Shown here piece by piece: positions 1 through 8,003 of a stretch of DNA of 47,743 bases. How positions within the stretch are numbered: position 1 is the first letter of the stretch; each line of letters begins with the position of its first letter. A model generated the notes under the pieces. The model saw only the letters and a list, made by a program, of their open reading frames with translations. It did no database searches and was not told where the DNA came from. The position numbers and the translations under genes were made by a program. The DNA lies in NCBI GenBank assembly GCA_965262315.1, contig CBDHFJ010000073.1, forward strand, positions 1 through 47,743, read 5' to 3'. This DNA comes from JBCCFK01 sp965262315 (GTDB lineage Bacteria > Actinomycetota > Acidimicrobiia > Acidimicrobiales > UBA8592).

Positions 1-75
1 TCGTTGCTGGGGCCCCAGGCCGAGCCCAAAGGGGTGAAGAGGCCACTCCCCACCCGCAAGCGAGTCCTCATCTAG
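1..75 (+). CDS. C-terminal end of a gene entering from the left (partial)
   Basis: The first reading frame is open from the window edge to a TAG at 73-75 and would encode 24 residues ending KRVLI. The tail is basic and proline-rich. It lies head to head at its 3' end with the minus-strand SDR whose stop is at 101, which would make a convergent pair. The other two plus frames are also open for part of this stretch, so frame choice is uncertain. No function can be assigned. Confidence 0.3.
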   Translation, partial: SLLGPQAEPKGVKRPLPTRKRVLI

Positions 76-100
76 GCGTCCGAGACGTGGCGGACCGTCG

Positions 101-859
101 CTAGAAGACCGTGTAGCCGCCGTCCACGCAGACCTCCTGGCCCGTGTGGTACGTCTGGCTCGGATCGGCCAGGAAGGCGCCGACCTCTCGGAACTCCGAG
201 GGGTCGGCCCAGCGCCGTACCGGCGTGCGCTTGATGGTGGCATCCCGGAAGACGTCCCACTCGTAGGCGCCGGACGCGAGCTCGGTGATGGTCCAGCCCG
301 GCAGCAGCGAGTTGACCCGGATGCCGTGGCGGGCGAGCCCCACCGCCAGTGCTCGCACGAGGCCGTTGAGACCGGTCTTCGCCGTCCCGTAGGCCTCGTT
401 GCCCGCCGCACCGTGGACCGCCGAGGTCGACGAGACCGCGACGAGACTCCCGCCGTCGCCTTGATCGATCAGGACCCTGGCGGCCTCGCGGAGCGTGAGG
501 AACACCCCATCGAGGTTCGTGGCCATGACGGCGCGCCAGTCCTCGAGCGACGTGTCGACGAACGCGGTTCCCGGTCCCCCACGACCCGCGTTGGCGAACA
601 GGCCATCGATCCGGCCGAAGGTCTCGCGCGACCGGGCCATGACCTCGATGACCTCCTCTTCGGCTGCCACGTCGCAGGCGAAGGCGGCTGCCCGGCCGCC
701 GAGCGACTGGAGGGTCTCGACCGCTGCGGCGTTCTTCTCCTCGTTGCGGCCCCAGATCACCACGGAACCACCCGCCATGACGATCCCCTCGCCCATCCCG
801 AGGCCGATGCCGCCGTTGCCCCCGGTGATGACGAAGACCTTGCCCGACAGATCGATCAT
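101..859 (-). CDS. SDR family NAD(P)-dependent oxidoreductase
   Basis: A 252-residue classical short-chain dehydrogenase/reductase, the usual length for the family. It shows the cofactor motif TGGNGGIG near residue 12, NAG in the central strand, the catalytic Ser in VSSTS and the YGTAK pair (Y-x3-K), and ends with the typical DGGYTVF tail. The start is the ATG at 859, preceded by a GGAG-like site; the open frame upstream to 1147 is low-complexity sequence without SDR character. The gene is divergent from the P450 at 1008 across 148 bases. The substrate is unknown; the setting suggests oxidation of a hydroxyl on a lipid or terpenoid-like compound (inference). Confidence 0.93.
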   Translation of the reverse strand: MIDLSGKVFVITGGNGGIGLGMGEGIVMAGGSVVIWGRNEEKNAAAVETLQSLGGRAAAFACDVAAEEEVIEVMARSRETFGRIDGLFANAGRGGPGTAFVDTSLEDWRAVMATNLDGVFLTLREAARVLIDQGDGGSLVAVSSTSAVHGAAGNEAYGTAKTGLNGLVRALAVGLARHGIRVNSLLPGWTITELASGAYEWDVFRDATIKRTPVRRWADPSEFREVGAFLADPSQTYHTGQEVCVDGGYTVF

Positions 860-967
860 TGGCACTCCAGTTCCATGTGATGTCGCGTCTGTGCCCGAAA
901 CTCGCCGATCGGAGCCGGCGACGCAACTCGCTGCAACGACGACCCCGATGCCCACCGGCCAGCGGGC

Positions 968-973
968 TACGGT
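968..973 (+). promoter_or_regulatory. Putative -10 element (TACGGT) of the P450 operon
   Basis: TACGGT matches the TANNNT pattern seen before many genes here. It would start transcription near 980, leaving a leader of about 28 nt that contains the GGGAGGA ribosome site at 994-1000. Confidence 0.4.
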
Positions 974-1007
974 CGCAGCCAGGTCGGGCACACGGGAGGA
1001 ACGATCG

Positions 1008-2264
1008 ATGGAAGCCCAGCAACTCCGAGACCAGGCGTTCTGGAAGCAGGACCTCGACGACCGGATGCTCGGGTTCGCCGAGCTCCAGGCCAGAGGCGCG
1101 TTCCACGACGTGACGTTCGAGGATCCGTTCCTGGGCACCGAAGGCACCTACACCGCGGTGCTGGGCTACGACGAGATCGTCGACATGTCGCGGCGGCCCA
1201 CCGACTTCTGCTCCGGCCTGGGTGCGACATCGGTCATCGACCTCCAGGAGGACGCCCGGGACTTCTTCGGATCGTTCATCAACATGGACGACCCTCGCCA
1301 CGCCCGCCAGCGCGGCATCGTGGCCCGGTCCTTCACGCCGAAACAGCTCGCCACGGTGCTGGACTCGGTCGAAACGATCACCACCGAGGTCATCGACGGC
1401 TTCTGCGAACGGGGCGAAGCCGACCTGGTCGAGGTGCTCTCCCAGCCGTTCCCGCTCCTGGTCATCTGCGACATGATGGGCATTCCCCGGAGCGAGTTCG
1501 ACACGGTCCTCCAGGCCACCAACACCATCCTCGGAGCCGGTGACCCCGAGTTCATGCACGGGCGTGACCCCCGAGAGGCCATCTTCGAGGCCGGCATCTC
1601 GTTGGCCACCCTCATGGGCGAGCTCGCCGAGGAGCGCCGGAAGAACCCGACCGACGACCTGACGTCCAAGTTGGTCCACGCCGACGTGGGCGAAGACGTC
1701 CTCGCTCCGAACGAGATTCCGCCGTTCTTCATCCTCCTCGCCGTCGCGGGAAACGACACCACGCGCAACGCCATCACCTACGCCGTCGATCTGCTCTCGA
1801 GGCACCCGGACCAGAAGCGGATCTGGTTGGACGACATCGAGGGGGTCACGCCCACGGGGGTCGAGGAAGTCGTTCGCTACTCCACACCGGTCACCTTCAT
1901 GCGTCGGACGGCCACCCGCGACCTCTCCTACCCAGGCCGGGACTTCGCCGAGGGCGACAAGGTGGTCTTCTTCTACGGCGCCGCGAACCGCGACCCCGCG
2001 CACTTCGAGGATCCCCAGGCGTTCCGGGTCACCCGGGACCCGAACAACCATGTGGGCTTCGGCGGGCCGGGACCCCACTTCTGCCTGGGCGCTCACCTGG
2101 CGCGGCGGGAACTGTCCGTGGTGCTGCGCGAGCTGTTGCGTCGACTCCCCGACCTCGAGAGCGCAGGCCCGCCGGTGCCCCTCGACAGCATGGGCACGCC
2201 GCTGGTCGCGGGCATCAAGCGGCTGCCGGTCCGCTTCACCCCCGTCGCGCCGTCCGGGTCCTGA
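1008..2264 (+). CDS. Cytochrome P450 (soluble actinobacterial type)
   Basis: A 418-residue soluble bacterial P450. The I-helix oxygen-activation motif is AGNDTT (residues 247-252), the K-helix motif is E287-V-V-R290, and the haem loop is FGGPGPHFCLG with Cys359 as the axial ligand. There is no membrane anchor, so it is cytosolic and needs ferredoxin and a reductase, neither of which is adjacent. The start is the ATG at 1008 behind a strong GGGAGGA site; the frame is open further upstream but that part is not P450-like. The next gene begins 2 nt after its stop, so they are co-transcribed. It resembles actinobacterial CYP families acting on steroids, terpenes or fatty acids, but the substrate cannot be read from the sequence. 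Confidence 0.95.
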   Translation: MEAQQLRDQAFWKQDLDDRMLGFAELQARGAFHDVTFEDPFLGTEGTYTAVLGYDEIVDMSRRPTDFCSGLGATSVIDLQEDARDFFGSFINMDDPRHARQRGIVARSFTPKQLATVLDSVETITTEVIDGFCERGEADLVEVLSQPFPLLVICDMMGIPRSEFDTVLQATNTILGAGDPEFMHGRDPREAIFEAGISLATLMGELAEERRKNPTDDLTSKLVHADVGEDVLAPNEIPPFFILLAVAGNDTTRNAITYAVDLLSRHPDQKRIWLDDIEGVTPTGVEEVVRYSTPVTFMRRTATRDLSYPGRDFAEGDKVVFFYGAANRDPAHFEDPQAFRVTRDPNNHVGFGGPGPHFCLGAHLARRELSVVLRELLRRLPDLESAGPPVPLDSMGTPLVAGIKRLPVRFTPVAPSGS

Positions 2265-2265
2265 C

Positions 2266-3351
2266 ATGGCCCTTCGCACGCCGATCTGTGACCGGGTGGG
2301 AATCGAGCACCCGATCTTCGGCTTCGCCCACGACGTCGCCACCGTCGCCGCGATCACGAACGCGGGCGGCTTCGGCGTCTACGGCGCCACCCGCCGGTTC
2401 CCCCACGAGATCCGCGAGGAACTCGCCGCGATCCGCGACCTCGTGGGCGACCGGCCCTTCGGGGTGGACCTGGTGCTCCCGCCCGGCATGCCCGAGCACA
2501 ACAGCCGGGACCAGATCGAGGCCGCGATCCCCGCCGCGCACAAGGAGTTCGTGCAGGGGCTGATCGACAAGTACGACGTGCCCGAACCGAGCGGGCCGGG
2601 CATGCGCACCCGATTCATCCGGTCGGCCGAGATCGAACAGGACCAGCTCGAGGCCGTCATGCAGAGCGATGTCGACCTCTTCGCGTGTGGCATCGGAGCC
2701 CCACCGGCCGAGATCGAGCGGGCGAAAGAGCTCGGCAAGACCACCCTCGCGCTCATCGGCAGCCCCCGTCACGTGCCACGCGCCCTCGATGCGGGTGTCG
2801 AGATCCTCGTCGCCCAGGGCTACGACGCAGGGGCCCACACCGGTCCGATCGGCACGTTCTCTCTCGTTCCTCGCATCGTGGACATGGCGGGCGACGTGCC
2901 GGTGCTGGCCGCTGGAGGCGTCGCCACCGGGCGGCACGTCGCGGCCTCGCTCGCCCTCGGCGCCCAGGGCGTCTGGATGGGCACCGCCTGGCTGCTCAGC
3001 GAGGAGCACCGCGACCACCTGAATCCGATCGCCGTGGACAAGCTCCTCGCTGCCGATGTGGGCGACACCGTCATCACCCGGAGCGAGAGCGGCAAGACGT
3101 TCCGCCAGATCCGGACATCGTGGAGCGACGAGTGGGAGGCCGACGACGCACCCAGTCCGTTGAAGATGCCGTACCAGGACGTCCTGGTGGGCGACCTGCT
3201 CGGCGCGATCGACGAGCACTCGGTGGCGCCCCTGGTCCACTCCGGAGCAGGCCAGAGCGTCGGCTACTTCGACACGATCCGGCCGGTGGCCGACATCATG
3301 CGGTCGCTGCTGGACGATGCCGATGTCGCCATCGGCGGTCTGGTCGACTGA
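2266..3351 (+). CDS. Nitronate monooxygenase / 2-nitropropane dioxygenase-like flavoprotein
   Basis: A 361-residue FMN-dependent TIM-barrel protein of the nitronate monooxygenase family. Visible signatures are the N-terminal HPIFGF and AITNAGGFGVYG strands, the AQGYDAGAHTG segment (usually AQG.EAGGH) and the phosphate-binding VLAAGGVATGRHVAASLALGA region. The start ATG lies one base after the P450 stop, consistent with translational coupling. Many family members in catabolic clusters are not true nitronate oxidases, so an unknown flavin-dependent oxidation or enoyl reduction linked to the neighbouring P450 and acyl-CoA dehydrogenase is possible. Family certain, reaction uncertain. Confidence 0.9.
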   Translation: MALRTPICDRVGIEHPIFGFAHDVATVAAITNAGGFGVYGATRRFPHEIREELAAIRDLVGDRPFGVDLVLPPGMPEHNSRDQIEAAIPAAHKEFVQGLIDKYDVPEPSGPGMRTRFIRSAEIEQDQLEAVMQSDVDLFACGIGAPPAEIERAKELGKTTLALIGSPRHVPRALDAGVEILVAQGYDAGAHTGPIGTFSLVPRIVDMAGDVPVLAAGGVATGRHVAASLALGAQGVWMGTAWLLSEEHRDHLNPIAVDKLLAADVGDTVITRSESGKTFRQIRTSWSDEWEADDAPSPLKMPYQDVLVGDLLGAIDEHSVAPLVHSGAGQSVGYFDTIRPVADIMRSLLDDADVAIGGLVD

Positions 3352-3404
3352 TCAGGGCACGACGGCGTACCCGGGTCGCTCCCGGCCGTTCACCGGCATC
3401 CCAC

Positions 3405-3410
3405 TAGTGT
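3405..3410 (+). promoter_or_regulatory. Putative -10 element (TAGTGT) of the acyl-CoA dehydrogenase gene
   Basis: TAGTGT sits 31 nt before the ATG. The predicted transcript would include the GGGAGG ribosome site at 3429-3434. This gives the dehydrogenase its own promoter within the 90-nt gap. Confidence 0.4.
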
Positions 3411-3441
3411 GCGGTCCAGAGCCCACACGGGAGGCACAGTC

Positions 3442-4740
3442 ATGGCATGGGACTTCGAGACGGACGCCGCGTTCCAGGAGAAGCTCGACTGGATGGACAC
3501 CTTCGTCAGCGACGAGGTCGAACCTCTCGACCACATCCTCCACGACCCCTACGACAAGGCCGACGAGCGGGCCCAGGCCATCATCAGACCACTCCAGGCC
3601 ACGGTGCGGGACCAGGGGCTGTGGGCCTGTCATCTGGGTCCTGAGCTCGGGGGCCCGGGCTACGGCCAGTTGAAGCTGGCGCTGATGAACCAGATCCTGG
3701 GCAGATCGCGGTTCGCCCCCAGTGTGTTCGGGTGCCAGGCCCCGGACTCGGGCAACGCCGAGATCCTCGCCCACTTCGGGACGGACTCCCAGAAGGAGCG
3801 GTACCTGCAACCGCTCCTCAATGGCGAGATCAGCTCGTGCTACTCGATGACCGAGCCCCACGCGGGGGCCGATCCGACCCTGTTCACGACCACCGCCGTC
3901 AAGGACGGCGACGAGTGGGTCATCAACGGGTACAAGTGGTTCAGCTCCAATGCGCGCTTCGCCAGCTTCCTGATCGCCATGGTCGTGACGAACCCCGACG
4001 TGAGCGCCTACGAGGGCATGTCGATGTTCATCGTGCCCAAGGAGACACCTGGGCTCGACATCATCCGCAACGTCGGCGTCGGGACCGAACCCGAGGACGA
4101 AGCCAGCCACGGCTACATCCACTACGACAACGTGCGGGTCAACGACGACCATCTCCTGGGCGACCCCGGATCGGCCTTCGCCATCGCGCAGGTCCGCCTG
4201 GGCGGGGGCAGGATCCACCACGCCATGCGCACCATCGCGCAACTCGAGAAGGCCTTCGACATGATGTGCGAACGGGCCCTGTCGCGCGAGACCCGTGACG
4301 GCCCGCTGGCCTCCAAGGGTGTGGTGCAGGAGCAGATCGCGGACAGCTGGATCGAGATCGAGCAGTTCAAGCTGCTCGTGCTCCGGACCGCGTGGAAGAT
4401 CGACAAGTACAACGACTACCGCAAGGTCCGCAAGGACATCGCCGCGGTCAAGGTCGCGATGCCGAAGGTGTACCACGACGTCGTCCTGCGGGCGATGCAC
4501 CTCCATGGAGCGCTCGGCGTGTCGAACGAGATGCCGTTCAGTCGCATGTTGATCGGTGCCGAGGTCATGGCGATCGCCGACGGACCGACCGAGGTCCACA
4601 AGTCCACGGTGGCGCGCCAGGTCCTGCGCGAGTACAAGCCGGTTGACGACCTCTTCCCGTCGCGGCACCTGCCGAAGCTGCGGGCGGCAGCTCGCGAGAA
4701 GTACGCGGCGTACTTCGAGCAGGAGCTCGCCGGCCTCTAG
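3442..4740 (+). CDS. Acyl-CoA dehydrogenase family protein
   Basis: A 432-residue FAD-dependent acyl-CoA dehydrogenase that would introduce a 2,3-double bond into an acyl-CoA. The flavin/substrate segment reads CYSMTEPHAGADP and the C-terminal domain has GALGVSNEMPF and the FAD-contacting DGPTEVHKSTVARQ. The layout matches the ACAD10/11-like branch, which often handles branched or hydroxylated chains. The start is the ATG at 3442 after GGGAGGC; the 11 extra upstream codons lack family similarity. It lies downstream of the P450 and nitronate monooxygenase-like genes and converges with modC 15 nt later. Confidence 0.95.
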   Translation: MAWDFETDAAFQEKLDWMDTFVSDEVEPLDHILHDPYDKADERAQAIIRPLQATVRDQGLWACHLGPELGGPGYGQLKLALMNQILGRSRFAPSVFGCQAPDSGNAEILAHFGTDSQKERYLQPLLNGEISSCYSMTEPHAGADPTLFTTTAVKDGDEWVINGYKWFSSNARFASFLIAMVVTNPDVSAYEGMSMFIVPKETPGLDIIRNVGVGTEPEDEASHGYIHYDNVRVNDDHLLGDPGSAFAIAQVRLGGGRIHHAMRTIAQLEKAFDMMCERALSRETRDGPLASKGVVQEQIADSWIEIEQFKLLVLRTAWKIDKYNDYRKVRKDIAAVKVAMPKVYHDVVLRAMHLHGALGVSNEMPFSRMLIGAEVMAIADGPTEVHKSTVARQVLREYKPVDDLFPSRHLPKLRAAAREKYAAYFEQELAGL

Positions 4741-4755
4741 GTTGCGCCAGACGCC

Positions 4756-5823
4756 TCAGGCCGGGCGGACGTCGACCTCCGTCGCCTTCACCGACGCCCA
4801 GACACGCTGCCCGGCTCGCAGACCCATGGCGGTGACCGACGCCGGGGTGACATCGGCCGCGAGGCCGTGTGGTGCCGCCAACGTGAGGCGGGTGATCTCA
4901 CCGAGGGGTTCGACGGCCACCAACTCGGTCTGCCAGGCGTTCCGAGGGCTGCCGTGCGGCTGCGTCAGATGAATGGCCACCCCGCTGGGGTGGATCGTGA
5001 TCAGGACGGGCCCGGTGGTGTGGATGTCGGCGGTGGTCAGCTGCAGGTCGCTGTCGGCGAGGCTGAGTCGCCCGCCGTCGTTGCGCCCGGCGAGCAGGTT
5101 CACCCCGGCCAGCGCCGCGGCGTACGGCGTTCGCGGGCGGCTGCGGATCTCCTCGGGTGTCCCGACCTGTGTCACCCGGCCCTGCTCGAGGACATGGATC
5201 CGGTCCGCGAGCAGGAAGGCCTCGGCGGGGTCGTGGGTGATGAGCAGTCGAGGGCCGGCCGTCCGATCGAGCACCTCCCGCACCGCGCGTCGCAAGGTGA
5301 CCCTGCCCTCGACATCCAGCGCGGCGAACGGTTCGTCCAGCGCGACGAGCAACGGATCGATGGCGAGCGCCCGGGCCATCGCGACTCGCTGGGCCTGCCC
5401 TCCTGAGAGGTCAGGCGGCCGCCGGCCCGCGAGGTCTTCCAGGTCGAACAGGGACAGCCACGGTGCTGCGGCCTCGCGGGCCTGGCGTCGGGAGAGGCCG
5501 GCCGCTGCCGGGCCGAACGCCACGTTGTCGAGTACGTCGAGGTGATCGAACAACAGGTACTGCTGGAACACCACGCCCACGCGCCGGTCGGGAGGAGGGA
5601 CGAAGACGCCGTTCCCCGGATCGTCGAGCACCCGCGCGCCGAGGCGCAACACTCCGTCGTCGAGGGCGATCAGGCCGGCGATGGCGTCGACCACCGTCGA
5701 CTTGCCGGCACCGTTCGGTCCGAGGAGTGCCGCCGTGGTGCCCGGTTCGACCGCGATCGACGCGTCGAGCACGAAGCCGTCCCGTCGTACGACGACCCGT
5801 GCGTCGAGGCCTGCGGCACTCAT
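4756..5823 (-). CDS. modC: Molybdate ABC transporter ATP-binding protein ModC
   Basis: A 355-residue ABC ATPase. Walker A is GPNGAGKST, the Q-loop is VVFQQYLLFDHL, the signature is LSGGQAQRVAMARAL, Walker B is LLVALDEPFAALD and the switch is ITHDPAEAF. The last 70 residues look like a TOBE/molybdenum-binding domain, typical of ModC rather than other ATPases. The ATG at 5823 overlaps the modB stop as ATGA, so I prefer it to the alternative start at 5838. It would power molybdate import with ModB and ModA at the membrane. Confidence 0.92.
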   Translation of the reverse strand: MSAAGLDARVVVRRDGFVLDASIAVEPGTTAALLGPNGAGKSTVVDAIAGLIALDDGVLRLGARVLDDPGNGVFVPPPDRRVGVVFQQYLLFDHLDVLDNVAFGPAAAGLSRRQAREAAAPWLSLFDLEDLAGRRPPDLSGGQAQRVAMARALAIDPLLVALDEPFAALDVEGRVTLRRAVREVLDRTAGPRLLITHDPAEAFLLADRIHVLEQGRVTQVGTPEEIRSRPRTPYAAALAGVNLLAGRNDGGRLSLADSDLQLTTADIHTTGPVLITIHPSGVAIHLTQPHGSPRNAWQTELVAVEPLGEITRLTLAAPHGLAADVTPASVTAMGLRAGQRVWASVKATEVDVRPA

Positions 5824-6620
5824 GTCGGGCGCCACCACCGGTCCCGCAAGAGCACCAACACCACGAGTGAGATGGCCACCAGAACCAGGCTGATGGCGAT
5901 CGCGGCGTCGCGGTCCGACTCGAGGCTCACGAAGACGGCGAGCGGCAGCGTCTGGGTCCGGCCCTGCAGGTTGCCCGCGAAGGTGACCGTGGCGCCGAAC
6001 TCCCCCAACGCCCGAGCCCAGGCCAGCACTGCGCCCGCCCGAAGCGAGGGCGAGATCATCGGCAACGTGACCCGGCGGAAGACCGTCAGCGGCGACGCAC
6101 CCAACGTGGCCGCGGCCTGTTCGTGGCGAGGATCGATCCCGCGCAGCGCTCCTTCCACGGTGATCACCAGGAACGGCATCGCCACGAACACGTTGGCCAC
6201 GACGACACCCCAGGTCGAGAACGGCAGCAGAACGCCGGTGGCGTCGTTCAACGGCTCACCGATGAGGCCGCGGCGACCGAGTGCGAAGAGCAGCGCCGCG
6301 CCACCCACCACCGGCGGCAGGACCATGGGCAGGGTCACGACCGCGCGGAGCACGTCGCGACCCGGAAACGTCACCCGGGCCAGCACCCAGGCGAGGGGCA
6401 CCCCCACGACGATCGAGATCAGCGTCGCGGCCACCGACGTCGACAGTGACAGCCACAGCGCGTCGGCCACCACCTCGGAGCCCACCAGGTCGACGAGGTC
6501 GGTCCACGGCGTCCTGGCGAGCAGGCCCGCCAGCGGCAACAGGAAGAACGCCGCGCCCATGCCCGCGAGAACCACCAGCGGCCACGGTGGCCGTTCGCCG
6601 CGGCCGGCTGCCACGGTCAC
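5820..6620 (-). CDS. modB: Molybdate ABC transporter permease ModB
   Basis: A 266-residue inner-membrane permease with about six hydrophobic segments. It contains the EAA-loop EQAAATLGASPLTVFRRVTLP that docks the ATPase, and the GALGEFGATVTFAGN segment characteristic of ModB/CysT permeases. The start is a GTG at 6620 whose last bases overlap the modA stop (GTGA); the open frame further upstream is antisense-like Arg/Gly-rich sequence inside modA. Both junctions of the operon therefore overlap by four bases, which implies tight translational coupling. Confidence 0.92.
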   Translation of the reverse strand: MTVAAGRGERPPWPLVVLAGMGAAFFLLPLAGLLARTPWTDLVDLVGSEVVADALWLSLSTSVAATLISIVVGVPLAWVLARVTFPGRDVLRAVVTLPMVLPPVVGGAALLFALGRRGLIGEPLNDATGVLLPFSTWGVVVANVFVAMPFLVITVEGALRGIDPRHEQAAATLGASPLTVFRRVTLPMISPSLRAGAVLAWARALGEFGATVTFAGNLQGRTQTLPLAVFVSLESDRDAAIAISLVLVAISLVVLVLLRDRWWRPT

Positions 6621-7360
6621 GGGAGACCGAACCCGTGGGAGGCCAGAATTCGGCGGCCCTCGCCGGACAGCACGAACGCGACGAAGGAGGCCGCGTCCTC
6701 GTCGGCAACCAACTGCGCGATCGGATACCGCGACTCCACGTTGTCCGCATCGGGGATGGCGATGCCCTCGACGCCGTCGGTGGCCTCGACGTCGGTCAGG
6801 TACACCACTCCGGCGTCGAGATCGCCGCTCGCGACCTTGCCCAGGAGCGCTCGGACATCGGGTTCCCGGGTGTCGACCGCGGGCTGCACACCGACATTGG
6901 CGAACATCTGGTCGGCCAACCGCCCGCAGGGCACCGCCTCGGCACACAGCCCCACGAACAGTGCCTCGTCGGTCAGGTCGGCCGGCCCGGTCACCGCACC
7001 GGGGTTGCCGGTCGGGACCACGATCTCGAGCCGGTTACGAGCGAAGATCTCTGGATCGCCCACGACCAGGCCTGCCTGGAGGACGGGTGTCATGGTGGTT
7101 TCGTCGGCGGAAGCGAAGACGCCGGCCGGGGCACCCTCGAGGATCTGCTCGCGCAGCGAGGAGCTTCCCCCCAGGTTCAGGGTGATGCCGACGTCCGGGT
7201 TGAGCTCCTCGTAGGCCTGCTCGAGGTCGGCGAACGCCTCGGTCAGTGACGCGGCGGCGAAGACGAGCACCTCGCGCTCATCGCCGCCCGAACAGGCCCC
7301 GCTCAGCATGGCGATCGCGGCGATGACCAAGACCGGCACGCGGTGGCGGAGGCGCAGCAT
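6617..7360 (-). CDS. modA: Molybdate-binding lipoprotein ModA
   Basis: A 247-residue periplasmic-type binding protein with a lipoprotein signal (hydrophobic stretch, then LSGAC). The mature part opens with VLVFAAASLTEAF and has GSSSLREQI and ADETTM, the oxyanion-binding layout of ModA. It would capture molybdate or tungstate outside the membrane for ModB/ModC. The start is the ATG at 7360; 14 additional upstream codons are possible but place the signal peptide too far in. It is the first gene of modABC and divergent from a PadR regulator 65 nt away. Confidence 0.93.
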   Translation of the reverse strand: MLRLRHRVPVLVIAAIAMLSGACSGGDEREVLVFAAASLTEAFADLEQAYEELNPDVGITLNLGGSSSLREQILEGAPAGVFASADETTMTPVLQAGLVVGDPEIFARNRLEIVVPTGNPGAVTGPADLTDEALFVGLCAEAVPCGRLADQMFANVGVQPAVDTREPDVRALLGKVASGDLDAGVVYLTDVEATDGVEGIAIPDADNVESRYPIAQLVADEDAASFVAFVLSGEGRRILASHGFGLP

Positions 7361-7411
7361 CGAGGCTGTGTGTAGTCGCACTGTGCCTAGTCTGCCAAAC
7401 ACGGCGCGGAC

Positions 7412-7425
7412 TACGCTCGCGAGCG
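7412..7425 (+). promoter_or_regulatory. -10 element (TACGCT) and 12-bp palindrome before the PadR gene
   Basis: TACGCT at 7412-7417 is followed 8 nt later by the ATG, so the transcript is probably leaderless. A perfect palindrome, CGCTCGCGAGCG, occupies 7414-7425 and abuts the start codon, overlapping the -10 and the transcription start. It is a candidate autoregulatory operator in the modA/padR divergent region. Confidence 0.4.
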
Positions 7426-7953
7426 ATGCCGTCGTCCCGTGGGCCCGCCGAGCTGTCCCTGACCGAGTGGGTGGTCCTGGCCATCATCGCCGAGGCCCCG
7501 ACGCACGGTTTCGCGATCGCGAAGCAACTCCGAGCCGACTCCGATCTCGGGCGGGTGATCACCGTCCAGCGACCGCTCGTGTACCGCGCCATCGATCGGT
7601 TGACCACGATGCGCATGATCGAGCCCGCCCACGTGGAACCGGGCGACTCTGGCCCCAACCGCACCGTGCACCGGAGCACCCGTCGCGGTCGCGCGGCGTT
7701 GGCCCGCTGGCTCGATCGACCGGTGGCCCACGTCCGCGACCTCCGGGTCGAATTCCTGGCCAAGCTCCGCCTGAACGAACGCCGCGAGCGATCGGCGACC
7801 ACGCTCGTCGCGGCGCAACGTGACGCGCTCGCGGCGACGCTCGACCAGCTCGCACAGACGCCGGGCGACGACATCGTCGATCGCTGGCGCCATCACAATG
7901 CACGAGCCGCGGACGCATTCCTGCGAGCGCTCGCTGCGGAACCCGGGGGCTGA
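7426..7953 (+). CDS. PadR family transcriptional regulator
   Basis: A 175-residue protein with a PadR-type winged helix at residues about 10-75 (LSLTEWVVLAIIAEAPTHGF, then PLVYRAIDRLTTMRMIEP and an RSTRRGRAALARWL wing). A longer helical C-terminal half rich in Arg, Ala and Leu is the dimerisation arm. PadR proteins are usually dimeric repressors. It is transcribed away from modABC, so it may control molybdate uptake in place of ModE (inference from position only). No metal- or oxyanion-binding domain is visible. Confidence 0.85.
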   Translation: MPSSRGPAELSLTEWVVLAIIAEAPTHGFAIAKQLRADSDLGRVITVQRPLVYRAIDRLTTMRMIEPAHVEPGDSGPNRTVHRSTRRGRAALARWLDRPVAHVRDLRVEFLAKLRLNERRERSATTLVAAQRDALAATLDQLAQTPGDDIVDRWRHHNARAADAFLRALAAEPGG

Positions 7954-7990
7954 GCTCCTCGCACGTCGGTCAGCCGGTCCCGCTTCCGCA

Positions 7991-7996
7991 TAGTGT
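7991..7996 (+). promoter_or_regulatory. Putative -10 element (TAGTGT), leaderless start
   Basis: TAGTGT ends 7 nt before the ATG at 8004, and no ribosome site is visible. The transcript should begin at or next to the start codon. Confidence 0.5.
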
Positions 7997-8003
7997 CGAA
8001 CGC

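Noticed and set aside
72..2357. Very long minus-strand open frame opposite the SDR, P450 and nitronate monooxygenase-like genes
   Set aside because: It mixes antisense sequence of a real plus-strand P450 with an off-frame reading of the real SDR, and shows no domain.
4741..4775. GGCCT...AGGCC pairing between the acyl-CoA dehydrogenase and modC as a bidirectional terminator
   Set aside because: The stem is 5 bp with a loop of over 20 nt and lacks T-tracts, so the support is too weak.
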